Shown: positions 52,236-62,741, numbered from the stretch's first letter. The stretch is 64,000 bases of DNA from Marinobacter sp. HL-58 (GCF_001314605.1 NZ_LIHP01000016.1:248001-312000); one strand, 5' to 3'. Notes: generated by a model not told the origin, from the sequence alone. Numbers and translations are program-made.

Positions 52236-54026
52236 ATGAGCGAGCCTTCCCACAAGACCACCAGCAGTTTCGCCGCACTCGGGCGCCTTCTGCGTTACGC
52301 CAGGGGCTACCGCCGGCAGATCATCGCGGCCACCACCTGCTCTGTGATCAACAAACTCTTCGACATTGCGCCAGAGATCCTGATTGGCGTTGCCATTGAT
52401 GTGGTGGTCAATCAGGAAGAGAGCTTTGTCGCGGGCCTGGGGTTTGAAACCGCCCAGGAACAGATCACCATTCTGGCAATACTGACCTTCTTTATCTGGG
52501 CCGGCGAATCCATATTTGAATACCTGTTCCAGGTGCTCTGGCGCAACCTGGCCCAACGCCTGCAGTCTGACCTGAGACAGGACGCCTATGAACATGCCCA
52601 GAAACTGGACATGAGCTTTTTCGAGGCCCGCAGCTCCGGCCAGCTGGTTGCCACCATGAACGACGACGTCAACCAGCTCGAACGCTTCCTGGATGGCGGC
52701 GCCAATGCCATGATCCAGGTGCTGGTTACGGTGGTGGCTGTCGGCGCGGTGTTCTTCGTGCTGTCGCCCCTGATTGCCCTGCTGGCGTTCACGCCGATTC
52801 CGCTGATTGTCTGGGGCGCCTTCTACTTCCAGCGCAAGGCCGGCCCCCTGTATGCGGATGTGCGGGAAAAGGTGGGCGACCTGTCCAGCCGGCTGGCCAA
52901 CAACCTGGGCGGCATTGCCACCATCAAGAGTTTCACCTCGGAACAGCGTGAAGCCGAACGCCTCAAGGCCAGCAGCGAGGCCTATGTGGAAGCCAACCGC
53001 AAGGCCATTCGCATCAGTTCGGCGTTCATTCCGGTTATCCGCATGGCCATTCTGGCGGGTTTCCTGGCCACCTTTACTGTGGGCGGCATGATGGCCCTGG
53101 AAGGCTCCCTGAATGTGGGTGCTTACGGTGTTCTGGTGTTCCTCACCCAGCGCCTGCTCTGGCCCCTGACCGGCCTTGCCGAAGTGATCGACCTGTTCGA
53201 ACGCGCCATGGCCAGTACCCGCCGAATTCTCGACCTGCTGGCAGAGCCGGTGCACGTGCGGGACACGTCGGACACCTCTCTGGCGCAGCCGGTCAGGGGT
53301 GAAGTGACTTTCCGGAACGTGAGTTTCCACTACCCATCCAGCGGCGCCGGTATCGAGGATATATCCGTTGAGGTGCCAGCCGGGAATACGCTTGCCCTGG
53401 TGGGTGCGACCGGCTCAGGCAAGTCCACACTGATCAAGCTGTTGCTGCGTTTTTACGACCCCACCGGCGGCGCAATTCGCATCGACGGGCAGCCGATTCA
53501 GTCCGTCAGCCTCAAGTCCTTGCGGCAGGCCATCGGGCTGGTAAGCCAGGACGTGTACCTGTTCGAGGGCAGCATCCGCGACAATCTGGCCTACGGTTTC
53601 CCCGGCGCCAACGATGAGCAGATCATCGAGGCGGCGAAAACCGCAGAGGCCTGGTCCTTTATCGAGGCCCTGCCGGAAGGCCTGTCCACCGCCGTGGGGG
53701 AACGGGGTGTGCGGCTTTCCGGCGGGCAGCGTCAACGCCTTTCCCTTGCCCGGGCACTGCTGAAAGACCCGCCCATCCTGGTGCTCGACGAGGCCACCAG
53801 CGCCGTGGACAATGAAACCGAAGCCGCGATACAGCGCTCTCTCAAGCGCATCGGCCACAACCGTACGGTGATCATGATCGCCCATCGGCTGTCCACCATT
53901 GTGGATGCAGACACCATTGCGGTGGTTGATGCCGGGCGGATTGTGGAGTCCGGCCGCCACGAGGACCTGTTGCAGGCCGAAGGAGCCTATGCCGCCCAAT
54001 GGCGGGTGCAGACAGGGCAGGTGTAA
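52236..54026 (+). CDS. ABC transporter permease/ATPase (MsbA-like exporter)
   Basis: A 596-residue half-transporter: six membrane helices (about 30-320), then the ATPase with Walker A GATGSGKS, signature LSGGQRQR and Walker B. It lies just before the ferric-hydroxamate uptake genes on the same strand (94-base gap). A siderophore or drug export role is inferred from location only. Confidence 0.9.
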   Translation: MSEPSHKTTSSFAALGRLLRYARGYRRQIIAATTCSVINKLFDIAPEILIGVAIDVVVNQEESFVAGLGFETAQEQITILAILTFFIWAGESIFEYLFQVLWRNLAQRLQSDLRQDAYEHAQKLDMSFFEARSSGQLVATMNDDVNQLERFLDGGANAMIQVLVTVVAVGAVFFVLSPLIALLAFTPIPLIVWGAFYFQRKAGPLYADVREKVGDLSSRLANNLGGIATIKSFTSEQREAERLKASSEAYVEANRKAIRISSAFIPVIRMAILAGFLATFTVGGMMALEGSLNVGAYGVLVFLTQRLLWPLTGLAEVIDLFERAMASTRRILDLLAEPVHVRDTSDTSLAQPVRGEVTFRNVSFHYPSSGAGIEDISVEVPAGNTLALVGATGSGKSTLIKLLLRFYDPTGGAIRIDGQPIQSVSLKSLRQAIGLVSQDVYLFEGSIRDNLAYGFPGANDEQIIEAAKTAEAWSFIEALPEGLSTAVGERGVRLSGGQRQRLSLARALLKDPPILVLDEATSAVDNETEAAIQRSLKRIGHNRTVIMIAHRLSTIVDADTIAVVDAGRIVESGRHEDLLQAEGAYAAQWRVQTGQV

Positions 54027-54065
54027 CAAGTCTGCCGGGATGGCCTGTAAATCCATTGATGTATT

Positions 54066-54084
54066 GATAGTAATTCGCATTTAG
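54066..54084. promoter_or_regulatory. Fur-box-like site upstream of fhuC
   Basis: GATAGTAATTCGCATTTAG; the other strand gives AAATGCGAATTACTATC, close to the common Fur motif AATGAGAATTATTATC. It lies 36 bases before the fhuC ATG. Confidence 0.5.
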
Positions 54085-54120
54085 ATTATTCTGCAGACCC
54101 TCAGAATTACTGGAGCCTGC

Positions 54121-54894
54121 ATGTCTGCGTTCTTCGAAGTATCCAGCCTGGATGTTAACGTCGGCGACACCTCTATCCTCCGGAATATCAATATCGAATT
54201 CCGCGAAGGTGAGGTGACCGGGTTGCTCGGGCACAATGGCTCCGGCAAGTCCACGCTCCTGAAAGTCCTGGCCCGGCAGATGTCGCCTGCCTCGGGCGAT
54301 GTCAGCCTGCTGGGCACTTCCTTCCGTACCACCGGTGCACGGGAGTTTGCCCGCACCGTCGGTTACCTGCCCCAGCATCCGCCGGGCACAGACGGCCTGA
54401 CCGTGCGTGAACTGGTTGCCCTCGGCCGCTATCCCTGGCGCGGGCCACTGGGCCGCTACAACAACGAAGACCACCGGCTGATCGACCAGGCCATTGAAGA
54501 CACCGGGCTTGGCCATTTCCAGCATCGCTCCGTGGATACGCTTTCAGGCGGCGAACGCCAACGGGCCTGGATTGCCATGCTACTGGCCCAGCAAACCCGC
54601 TGCCTGTTGCTGGATGAGCCCATCTCCGCACTGGATGTGAAGCACCAGGTGGAAACCCTGCGCCTGGTCCATCGCCTGGCGGAAGAAAGAGAGCTGACCG
54701 TGGTAGTGGTACTCCACGATGTGGATCTGGCCGCACGTTTCTGCGACCGGCTGGTGGCGCTCAAAACCGGCCGGCTGATCGCTGACGGCAGCCCGGGAGA
54801 CATCATGGACTCCGGAACCCTGGAAACCATCTACGGCGTTCCCATGGGGGTGATGGAACGGGCGCCGGGCCAGTGGGTCTCCTATGTACATTAA
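54121..54894 (+). CDS. fhuC: Ferric-hydroxamate ABC transporter ATPase
   Basis: A 257-residue ATPase of the FhuC/FepC type with Walker A GHNGSGKS (residues 37-44), signature LSGGERQR (about 142) and Walker B CLLLDEPISALD. TGGAG precedes the ATG. It overlaps fhuD by 11 bases. It powers cytoplasmic import of ferri-siderophore. Confidence 0.92.
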   Translation: MSAFFEVSSLDVNVGDTSILRNINIEFREGEVTGLLGHNGSGKSTLLKVLARQMSPASGDVSLLGTSFRTTGAREFARTVGYLPQHPPGTDGLTVRELVALGRYPWRGPLGRYNNEDHRLIDQAIEDTGLGHFQHRSVDTLSGGERQRAWIAMLLAQQTRCLLLDEPISALDVKHQVETLRLVHRLAEERELTVVVVLHDVDLAARFCDRLVALKTGRLIADGSPGDIMDSGTLETIYGVPMGVMERAPGQWVSYVH

Positions 54895-55816
54895 GTATCC
54901 CGCAAGAACCTGTGCGGCCCTGCTGTTTCTCGGCCTGTTGTCACTGCAGGCCGCTGCCGGAACCTGGCACCACGAGAATGGCACGATTACGCTGGATTCC
55001 ACCCCGAAGCGGATCGTTGCCCTTAACTGGGCTGCCACTGAAGCGCTTCTGCTGCTCGGCGTAACGCCGGTGGGTGTTGCGGATCGGGACGGCTATTCCG
55101 TGTGGGTGAAAGAGCCTGAGCTGCCCGACAAGGTCGCCAATATCGGTACCCGTGTGGCGCCCAGCCTGGAGGCCATTGCCGAGCTGGAGCCGGACCTGAT
55201 CGTTACCAGTTCTGAAATGGCCCCTGCGTCCGGCCTGCTGGAACGGATTGCACCTACCTACGTCATCAGCGTTTACAAGGAAGGCCACCGGCCCTTCGAA
55301 AAAGCCAGCGAGATGCTGACCACACTTGGCGAGATGCTCGGCCGGGAAGACCGCGCCGAGGGCATACTGGCAGACATTGAACAGACCCTGGATACCCAGC
55401 GCCAGCGGCTGGAAGAGGCCGGCATGACCGACCGCCCCGTGGCCCTGGTGAACTTCCTGGATGACCGGCATGTGCGCATCTATGCGCCCAACAGCCTCTA
55501 CCAGAGCACACTTGACGCCCTGGGGCTGGAAAATGCCTGGCCCCGGCAGGGAAATTTCTGGGGTTTTTCAGTGGTCGGGCTGGAAGCCATCGCCCCTTAC
55601 CAGAACAGCCGCATTGCGGTTGTTTCCCCCACCCTTCCCGGTCTGTCCGACACCCTGGCCGACAGCCCGTTCTGGACCTACCTGCCAGCGGTGAGGCGTG
55701 ACGAGGTCTACCAGATAGACGCCGTATGGCCATTCGGTGGTGTCTTTCCGGTCAAACGACTGGCAACCATGTTGACGGACTCACTCCTGGAAGGGGGCTC
55801 CGACAATGTACGCTGA
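54884..55816 (+). CDS. fhuD: Ferric-hydroxamate periplasmic binding protein
   Basis: A 310-residue protein with a signal peptide (residues 1-25, AAAG) and the PBP type III fold of FhuD/FecB (TPKRIVALNWAATEALLLLGV at the start of the domain). It overlaps fhuC and fhuB by 11 bases each, so the three genes are coupled. Confidence 0.9.
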   Translation: MYIKYPARTCAALLFLGLLSLQAAAGTWHHENGTITLDSTPKRIVALNWAATEALLLLGVTPVGVADRDGYSVWVKEPELPDKVANIGTRVAPSLEAIAELEPDLIVTSSEMAPASGLLERIAPTYVISVYKEGHRPFEKASEMLTTLGEMLGREDRAEGILADIEQTLDTQRQRLEEAGMTDRPVALVNFLDDRHVRIYAPNSLYQSTLDALGLENAWPRQGNFWGFSVVGLEAIAPYQNSRIAVVSPTLPGLSDTLADSPFWTYLPAVRRDEVYQIDAVWPFGGVFPVKRLATMLTDSLLEGGSDNVR

Positions 55817-57836
55817 TACCTCCACCCTGCCCGAAATGCGCCCTTCCATTCCTGCAAAACTGCCGGTAGCGGCGATTATCCTGTGGTTCGGTGCCCTGAT
55901 TGCCAGCTCTGCCCCCTGGATTGGTCAACTGGACGCCGGGGCGCTTGCGTCTGCCTTCTGGACCTTTGACCCGGAGAATTACTCCTCGGTACTGGCCCAC
56001 TACAGCTGGGCGCCCCGGGTATCCATTGCCATTCTGATTGGCTGTGGGCTGGGCCTGGCCGGGGCAGTTACCCAGCAGATACTGGGCAACCCGCTGGCCT
56101 CCCCCACCACCCTTGGCGTGGAAGCGGGCGGACAGTTCGGCATTACCGTTGCCACCCTGTTTGCACCCGGGCTGCTGGCGTTCAGCCCCGACCTGGCAGC
56201 CATTGGCGGGGGATTGCTGGCCATTGGCATGGTGATCGCCCTCACCTGGCGGCTCGGTTTCTCGCCGGTTACCGTTATTCTCGCCGGGCTGGTGATCACC
56301 TTCTTCCTGGGTGCCCTGAACATGGCGTTCCTGCTGCTCAAGGGTGAATGGCTGGGCAATCTGTTTATCTGGGGTGCCGGATCGCTGGTGCAGAACAACT
56401 GGGGGCCATTTATGGAACTGTGGCCCCGGGTGCTGATTCTCGCCGTTCTGATGTTACTGCTGTTGCGGCCACTGCAGTTACTGCAACTGGGGCAGAGTTC
56501 CGCCAACTCCCTGGGTGCAAGGGTCGGGCTGATCCGCGCACTGGCGCTGTTCCTGGTGGTGCTGATGACCGCCACGGTTGTCAGCCGGGTAGGTGTCGTG
56601 GCATTTGTGGGCCTGGCGGCACCGGTGCTGGCCCGCTTGCTGGGTGCCCGCACCATAGGCGACAAGCTGCTTTGGAGTACCCTGATGGGGGGCGGGCTGC
56701 TGCTTCTGGCGGATACCCTGGCACACTGGGCGTCCACCTGGGGCGATGGTTCTCTGGTGCCTACCGGCACCACCACGGCGCTGATTGGCGGCCCTGTTAT
56801 CCTGCTGGCCCTGCAGAGCTTCAGGAACACCCATCATATGCCGGGCCAGGAATCCGGCCCGGCAGGGTTCCAGCCCCGGCGCCGTTCCCCCGTACTCGTT
56901 ACCGGCATTATTTCCGCACTGCTTCTGGCCACCGTTGTTGTATCCATGGGCTGGGCTCCGGGGCTGGAGGGCTGGAACTGGACGGCATTAACCCAGTGGG
57001 ACCATGCCTGGGTCTGGCGCGGGCCGCGGTTGCTGGCGGCCATGCTTGCCGGAGTGGCCCTGGGACTGGCCGGCACACTGATCCAGAGGATGACCGGCAA
57101 TCCCATGGGCAGCCCGGAAATGCTGGGCATCAGCGGCGGCGCCGCACTGGTGATGGTTTTGATTGTTCTGTCCGGCGCTGAAGTCGGCCGGGCTGGCCAG
57201 CTTGGCGCGGCCACCCTGGGTGCTGCCGGTGCCCTGGGCCTGCTGATTGTTCTTGCCCGCAAACACCGGTTTGCAGGCAACCAGTTGCTGCTTGGCGGCC
57301 TGGCCCTGTATGTATTCATGGACGCGGGCCTGAGGCTGGTGATGGCGTCTGGGGGCACCGTAGCGTCCCAGTTGCTGAACTGGATGTACGGTTCCACCTG
57401 GCTGATCTCCGAGGGTGAGGCTTTTGGCCTGTTGGGCTTTACCGTGCTGGTCAGCGGCTTACTGCTTCTGGTGGTACGGCCGCTGTCCATTCTGCCGCTG
57501 GGGGACACTGCCGCGTCCTCCCTCGGGCTGTCCGTCGCTCGTGCCCGGTTGCTGCTTCTGTTCCTGGCGGCCGTATTGACGGCCTCGGCGACGGTGGTTA
57601 TCGGCCCCCTGAGTTTTGTGGGGCTGATCGCACCGCACCTTGCACGCGTCCTGGGGCAGCAGACTGTCGGCCGGCAAATGATTGTGGCCGCTCTGGTGGG
57701 GGGGCTCCTGCTGGCCGTGGCGGATTATCTTTCCCGGATTGTCGTCTTCCCCGGCCAGTTGCCGGCCGGCTTGCTGGCGGCACTGGTGGGTGGAATCTAC
57801 TTCCTTTGGGGGTTGAGCCGCCATGGCCGGCAGTGA
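55806..57836 (+). CDS. fhuB: Fused ferric-hydroxamate ABC permease
   Basis: A 676-residue protein with two tandem FecCD permease domains (about 1-340 and 350-676), each near 10 helices. This fused form is the FhuB type used for hydroxamate siderophores. AAGGGGG precedes the ATG. It overlaps fhuF by 14 bases. Confidence 0.93.
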   Translation: MYADTSTLPEMRPSIPAKLPVAAIILWFGALIASSAPWIGQLDAGALASAFWTFDPENYSSVLAHYSWAPRVSIAILIGCGLGLAGAVTQQILGNPLASPTTLGVEAGGQFGITVATLFAPGLLAFSPDLAAIGGGLLAIGMVIALTWRLGFSPVTVILAGLVITFFLGALNMAFLLLKGEWLGNLFIWGAGSLVQNNWGPFMELWPRVLILAVLMLLLLRPLQLLQLGQSSANSLGARVGLIRALALFLVVLMTATVVSRVGVVAFVGLAAPVLARLLGARTIGDKLLWSTLMGGGLLLLADTLAHWASTWGDGSLVPTGTTTALIGGPVILLALQSFRNTHHMPGQESGPAGFQPRRRSPVLVTGIISALLLATVVVSMGWAPGLEGWNWTALTQWDHAWVWRGPRLLAAMLAGVALGLAGTLIQRMTGNPMGSPEMLGISGGAALVMVLIVLSGAEVGRAGQLGAATLGAAGALGLLIVLARKHRFAGNQLLLGGLALYVFMDAGLRLVMASGGTVASQLLNWMYGSTWLISEGEAFGLLGFTVLVSGLLLLVVRPLSILPLGDTAASSLGLSVARARLLLLFLAAVLTASATVVIGPLSFVGLIAPHLARVLGQQTVGRQMIVAALVGGLLLAVADYLSRIVVFPGQLPAGLLAALVGGIYFLWGLSRHGRQ

Positions 57837-58614
57837 GCAACAGCAATGGGCCCGGTTGCGGGACGCCGCCGGCGTCTCGGCACAGGACATTCGCCAGTCC
57901 TACACCCTGGCAGGGCACACCACTGCCCCGGCCAATGCCCTGACACTGGCCCAGTGCCTGGAAGAACCTGAACGGCTGGCCCGGGAGGTTCATCAGCCCA
58001 TTGCGGGCATTGGCCAACAAAAACAGCGGCGCATCCGCGTCTCCGTGCTGCACCAGAACCTCGCACTGGAAGTGATTGCGCCGCTGACCATGCGGCTGTT
58101 CCTGGAGGGAAGCACACGGCTGCCCTCGGCAGCAGAGATCATCCTGGTTCCCGGCGACGAAACGCCCTCATGGTCCTGGCTGGAAACTGCCTCAAGCGCC
58201 GATACTGAGACCTTCGTGGCAGAGATGTCGGCACAGGTACAGGGCTGGTACCCGCCGTTTCGCAATGATCACGGCGTCAGCCCGGGCGCCTATTGGAGTA
58301 GCGTGGGGCTGGGTCTCGGGATGCCCTTTTCACTGCTGTATAACGTTGCACCACCGGACCGGCTCTGTGCACTGGCAACCCGCTGGTTGAGCCGTTTTGA
58401 CTGCGACGCGAACCGGTTTATCGAATGGATTCCGGCGGTTTTCAATGGCCAGACCATGGCCATTCCCCAACGCCGGGGTTGCTGCCTGAAATACCTGCTA
58501 CCGGAAGGCGGCTATTGCGGTACCTGCGGGGTCTACCGCAAGGAACGCATTGCCCGTCTCAACCCCCGCCCAGCGTCGACCCGAGTATCAGGATACTGGC
58601 CAGCACCAGAATAA
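57823..58614 (+). CDS. fhuF: Siderophore-iron reductase FhuF
   Basis: A 263-residue protein with the family C-terminal 2Fe-2S cysteines RRGCCLKY...GYCGTCGVYRKE (Cys-Cys-x10-Cys-x2-Cys). FhuF reduces ferric hydroxamates in the cytoplasm to release iron. Placed last after fhuCDB, which supports hydroxamates as the substrate class. Confidence 0.9.
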   Translation: MAGSEQQQWARLRDAAGVSAQDIRQSYTLAGHTTAPANALTLAQCLEEPERLAREVHQPIAGIGQQKQRRIRVSVLHQNLALEVIAPLTMRLFLEGSTRLPSAAEIILVPGDETPSWSWLETASSADTETFVAEMSAQVQGWYPPFRNDHGVSPGAYWSSVGLGLGMPFSLLYNVAPPDRLCALATRWLSRFDCDANRFIEWIPAVFNGQTMAIPQRRGCCLKYLLPEGGYCGTCGVYRKERIARLNPRPASTRVSGYWPAPE

Positions 58615-58672
58615 ACATACCGGATCCTGCAGCCAGTTTAAGCCCTTCGATTGCCTCTTTTTCCGGTGTCAT
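58559..58672 (-). CDS. Short membrane ORF (37 aa) in the receptor-fhuF gap
   Basis: MTPEKEAIEGLKLAAGSG then a hydrophobic helix (MFILVLASILILGSTLGGG). It has GGGAG seven bases before the ATG at 58672. It overlaps the end of fhuF and is divergent from the TonB receptor, behind the Fur box at 58733. No relative recognised. Confidence 0.5.
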   Translation of the reverse strand: MTPEKEAIEGLKLAAGSGMFILVLASILILGSTLGGG

Positions 58673-58732
58673 GTCACATCTCCCTGGTCGGCTTGGGTTC
58701 TTTTGAATAATTTACACCACAATATTGCAAAT

Positions 58733-58751
58733 GTTAATCGTTATCATTATT
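58733..58751. promoter_or_regulatory. Fur box upstream of the TonB receptor
   Basis: On the minus strand AATAATGATAACGATTAAC matches 15 of 19 bases of the Fur consensus GATAATGATAATCATTATC. It is between the small ORF and the receptor and can control both. Confidence 0.75.
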
Positions 58752-58835
58752 ATTGCCATAATTTCAGTAACTGGCAACCCCCCGCCAAGGTTTTAACTCC
58801 CGACTTCCTGAAAAGTGACAAAAGGTAAGCAGTCT

Positions 58836-60977
58836 ATGTCGTTCAGAAAACAGCGCAGTAAACCCCGGAATCTGATCTTGAACACCTCCACCTGGATAGC
58901 TTCCGGTCTGGTGCTGACATCAGCCATCGTGCCCGCCACCCGGGCCGAAACCACCCTTGATGCAATCGAGGTGACTGAAGACAGAATCGAAGACCCACGA
59001 GGCCCCGTCGACGGTTACCGGGCAGAAACCGCTGTGAGTGCAACCAAAACGACAACGCCCATTGCCGAAACGCCCCAGGCCATATCCGTGGTCACCAAAG
59101 AGCAGATGAGCGACCAGGGCGTTACCAGTGTTCAGGAAGCCCTTCGCTATTCGGCCGGAGTGGGCGCGGAGCAATTTGGCATGGACAGCCGTGGTGACTG
59201 GCAGAGTGTGCGCGGTGGCGACCCGGTTATCTTTCTGGACAGCCTTCAGAAGACCTTTGGCAATTACCAGAGCCCCCGTACAGAGCCCTACACCCTGGAG
59301 CGGATCGAGATTGTTCGTGGCCCGTCTTCGGTGCTCTACGGTCAGGGTAACGTCGGAGGCATCATCAACCTCGCCACAAAACGCCCCCTGGACCAACAAC
59401 AGAGCGAACTGAACCTTCAGTTGGGCAACAACGAGCGTAAGCAGGCAGCCATTGATACCACAGGCCCCCTCAACGCAGACGGCACCCTGCTCTATCGCCT
59501 TGTTGCACTGGGCCGCGACAGCGACACCCAGGTCAAACAGGTTGAGGACAACCGTGTTGTTATTGCACCCTCCATTACCTGGCGCCCAACGGACAGCACC
59601 GAGTGGACCCTGATGGCGTTGCACCAGGAAGACCGCACCGGATCAACCACCCAGTTCCTGCCTCACGCCGGCACCGTCACACCAGCACCTGACGGGCTGC
59701 CGGACATCCCGGTTGATGTTTTTGTGAGTGAACCGGATTTCGACAGGTATGATACGAAAGAAAACTCTGTCACCTCTCTGTTCAGCCACCGGGTCAATGA
59801 TGTCTGGACCCTCCGCCAGAACCTGCGGTACTCGGAAAGCGAAGTAACCTATCAGACCATCTATCCGATGTTCCCCCCGACTTTGCAAAGTAACGGTGAC
59901 ATCTCGCGGCTTGCTTATGCCAGGAACCCGAACCTGGACACCCTGACCATGGATAACCAGGCCGAGGCGGTTTTCGGCTCCGACAATGTCAACCACACGG
60001 TGATTGCCGGTGTGGATTATCAGCGTGCTGAAAGCGATGGCCGCACGGCCTATGTCGCGGACATCGGCGACCTGAACCTGTATGACCCTGTTTATGGCAA
60101 CTACTCACGGGTAACCGAGGCAGACTTCAGCGACATCGCTGAAAACACCGTGCGCCAGACTGGTGTTTATCTCCAGGATCAGATCACGATCGACGATCGC
60201 TGGATTGCCGTACTGGGCCTTCGTTACGATAATGCCCGCAACAAGACCGAAGGTAGCGAGAGCTTCGAAGACAACGAAGTCACCACCAGGGCCGGCCTGA
60301 TGTACAAAACCGGCTTTGGGCTGTCGCCTTACATCGGTTACTCCGAGTCTTTCCAGCCCATTACTTCGGTTGACGCCTTCAACAAGCCTTTCGAGCCGCT
60401 AAAAGGAGAGCAGGTGGAACTGGGCGCGAAATACCAACCCCCGGGATCCAACAGCTTCTTCACCGCAACCGCTTACGACCTGCGGGAGAAAAACCGCCGG
60501 GCGCCGGACCCGGCTATGCCAAACAACCAGATTCAGAATGGTGAAACCCGGGCCCGTGGTGTTGAGCTGGAAGCGTTGGTGGAGATGAACCCTCAATGGG
60601 ATCTGATTGCCAGCTACGCCTACACCGATACCGAAGTGCTGGAAGGCACCAACGAAGGGGCACGGCTGGCAAGTGTTCCTGAACAACTGGCTTCCGTCTG
60701 GAGCCAGCACGATTTTGCCATCGCCGGCATTCCCGGCTTCCGCGCTGGTGCGGGCGTACGCTACGTAGGCGACAGCTGGGATGGAACGGACCAACTGAAA
60801 ACACCCTCCGTAACGCTGTTTGACGCCATGGTTGGCTACAGCCGCGGCAACTGGGATCTTAGCCTGAACGTAAACAACATTGAGGACGAAACCTACTTCA
60901 GCTCCTGCCTGGCGCGGGGAGATTGCTTTGTAGGTACCAAGCGAACGGTTGTCGGGTCTGTTAACTACAGTTTCTGA
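58836..60977 (+). CDS. TonB-dependent siderophore receptor
   Basis: About 713 residues from the ATG at 58836; a GTG at 58815 has no RBS. It has a signal peptide (ATRAE), a TonB-box-like stretch (LDAIEVTED), a plug domain (residues 55-165, VTSVQEALRYSAGV, ERIEIVRGPSSVLYGQGNVGG) and a C-terminal barrel ending in Phe. Similar to FhuE/FoxA-like receptors for ferric hydroxamates. The Fur box upstream and fhu genes beside it support this. Confidence 0.93.
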   Translation: MSFRKQRSKPRNLILNTSTWIASGLVLTSAIVPATRAETTLDAIEVTEDRIEDPRGPVDGYRAETAVSATKTTTPIAETPQAISVVTKEQMSDQGVTSVQEALRYSAGVGAEQFGMDSRGDWQSVRGGDPVIFLDSLQKTFGNYQSPRTEPYTLERIEIVRGPSSVLYGQGNVGGIINLATKRPLDQQQSELNLQLGNNERKQAAIDTTGPLNADGTLLYRLVALGRDSDTQVKQVEDNRVVIAPSITWRPTDSTEWTLMALHQEDRTGSTTQFLPHAGTVTPAPDGLPDIPVDVFVSEPDFDRYDTKENSVTSLFSHRVNDVWTLRQNLRYSESEVTYQTIYPMFPPTLQSNGDISRLAYARNPNLDTLTMDNQAEAVFGSDNVNHTVIAGVDYQRAESDGRTAYVADIGDLNLYDPVYGNYSRVTEADFSDIAENTVRQTGVYLQDQITIDDRWIAVLGLRYDNARNKTEGSESFEDNEVTTRAGLMYKTGFGLSPYIGYSESFQPITSVDAFNKPFEPLKGEQVELGAKYQPPGSNSFFTATAYDLREKNRRAPDPAMPNNQIQNGETRARGVELEALVEMNPQWDLIASYAYTDTEVLEGTNEGARLASVPEQLASVWSQHDFAIAGIPGFRAGAGVRYVGDSWDGTDQLKTPSVTLFDAMVGYSRGNWDLSLNVNNIEDETYFSSCLARGDCFVGTKRTVVGSVNYSF

Positions 60978-61064
60978 TACTGTCGGCCCTTCCCTTCGTA
61001 CCAACTGCTAGACTGCATTCATTAGGGATGTTCTGACAGATATTCAGAAGGGAGGGGCCATCTC

Positions 61065-62192
61065 ATGAACCGAATCGGCAAATTAGCAACATCACTGGCT
61101 TTCGCCGGCATGGCCAGCGCTAACCTGGCTGGCGCTGGCACCTTCAGCTCGGACAAGGCTGACTTCCGCCTGGATACCGTAGCCGAGGGCCTGGAGCATC
61201 CCTGGGGCCTGGTTTTCCTCCCGGACGGTTCCCAACTGGTCACCGAACGCGAGGGGAGGTTACGGCGCATACAGGACGGCAAACTTCAGGATCAGCCCAT
61301 CAGTGGCGTGCCGGATCTGGTGGTTTCCGGCCAGGGCGGCCTGCTGGACATAATCCTGCATCCGCAGTTCGAAGATAATCAGACCCTGTTTCTCAGCTAT
61401 GCCCACAAGGTAAGCCGCGAAGGGATGACAACCCGGGTGGCAAGGGCGAAGCTGGACGGCGACCGGCTTTCCGATGTTGAAGTGATTTTCGAGGCCCTGC
61501 CCCGGGGCAGGGCCGGCCGCCACTTCGCCGGACGAATGGAATTTGACCGCGACGGCAACCTGCACGTTGCCGTGGGCGACCGGGGCGAGATGGACCGCGC
61601 CCAGAAAACAGACGACGACGCCGGTGGCGTACACCGCATCACCACCGATGGCGAACCGGCCCCCGGCAACCCGTTCACCGATGACGCCTCGGTGAACGAT
61701 ACCTTCTTTACCTACGGCAACCGCAACATCCAGGGCATGACGATTCACCCGGAAACCGGTGAGATCTGGAGCCACGAGCACGGGCCCCGTGGCGGCGACG
61801 AGATCAACATCATTCGCGCCGGCAACAACTATGGCTGGCCGGACGTTACCTACGGCATCGACTATTCCGGTGCCACCATATCGGACAAGACCACCATGGA
61901 AGGCGTAACCGACCCGCTGCATTACTGGGACCCGTCCATCGCCCCCTCCGGCATGGCTTTTTACACCGGAGACCAGTTCCCCGAGTGGAAGGGAGACCTG
62001 TTCGTGGGCGCACTGAAAATGCAGAAGCTGGTACGCCTGAGCATTGAAGACGAGGAAGTCAAAGAGGAAGAGGATCTTCTGGAGGATCTTGGCGAGCGCA
62101 TCCGCGATGTGCGGATGGGCCCCGATGGCGCCTTGTGGCTACTGACGGATCATTCCAACGGCAAGGTATACCGGATCGTTCCCGCGGAATGA
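61065..62192 (+). CDS. PQQ-dependent aldose sugar dehydrogenase (YliI-like)
   Basis: A 375-residue secreted beta-propeller protein (signal peptide residues 1-24) with the family core LEHPWGLVFLPDGSQLVTEREGRL, His in SHEHGPRGGDE and the NNYGWP motif. It oxidises aldose sugars in the periplasm with PQQ. The RBS GGGAGGGG is strong. Confidence 0.9.
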   Translation: MNRIGKLATSLAFAGMASANLAGAGTFSSDKADFRLDTVAEGLEHPWGLVFLPDGSQLVTEREGRLRRIQDGKLQDQPISGVPDLVVSGQGGLLDIILHPQFEDNQTLFLSYAHKVSREGMTTRVARAKLDGDRLSDVEVIFEALPRGRAGRHFAGRMEFDRDGNLHVAVGDRGEMDRAQKTDDDAGGVHRITTDGEPAPGNPFTDDASVNDTFFTYGNRNIQGMTIHPETGEIWSHEHGPRGGDEINIIRAGNNYGWPDVTYGIDYSGATISDKTTMEGVTDPLHYWDPSIAPSGMAFYTGDQFPEWKGDLFVGALKMQKLVRLSIEDEEVKEEEDLLEDLGERIRDVRMGPDGALWLLTDHSNGKVYRIVPAE

Positions 62193-62204
62193 TCGTATAT
62201 ATCC

Positions 62205-62618
62205 TCAGTTGGGATCGTTGGTTCTTTCAGTTTTGTCGTACTGGGAAATATCATCCGTGATGGTGAACCAGTCTGACTTTGAACCCACGTAAACGTGTGA
62301 TGCAGGCCCTTTGCCCAAAGGCTCGTTGATCATACCGACACGCAGGCGCAAGATACCCTGAATGGCATCGACCCGGCTGTACAGCTGGCTGCCACAGCGG
62401 GGGCAGAAGGCCCGGAATTTGCCCGGGCGGGATTCATACTCGCGGATCAGATCCTCGCCTGCCGTAAAACGGGTGCGAATTTTCTGTATCGGAGCGCTGG
62501 CCGAAAACGCACTGCCATGGGCTCGACGGCACTGGCTGCAATGGCACAGGGCTATGGGCCCCAGTGGGCCATCGTATTCCAGCTTGATATCGCCACAAAG
62601 GCACTGCCCTGTCAGCAT
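62205..62618 (-). CDS. GFA (glutathione-dependent formaldehyde-activating) family protein
   Basis: A 137-residue zinc-binding protein from the ATG at 62618 (GGAGG). Cys pairs: CLC (6, 8), CHCSQC (25, 27, 30), and CPRC further on. These are the GFA/Mss4-like zinc ligands. The family name does not prove a role in formaldehyde metabolism. Confidence 0.85.
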   Translation of the reverse strand: MLTGQCLCGDIKLEYDGPLGPIALCHCSQCRRAHGSAFSASAPIQKIRTRFTAGEDLIREYESRPGKFRAFCPRCGSQLYSRVDAIQGILRLRVGMINEPLGKGPASHVYVGSKSDWFTITDDISQYDKTERTNDPN

Positions 62619-62741
62619 GATTTGACCTCCACGGTGGTCGGATTGGCGTATTCCCGGGGCCGTCATGATAACCACCCGCCACTTGAAGAACCAGCGGGCG
62701 GGCACCACATACAAGTCAGAGCGTTCGCAAAGGAGGACACT

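Noticed and set aside
52068-53330. 420-residue minus-strand frame opposite the ABC exporter
   Set aside because: Shadow of a well supported ABC gene, Gln/His-rich as antisense frames of GC-rich genes often are.
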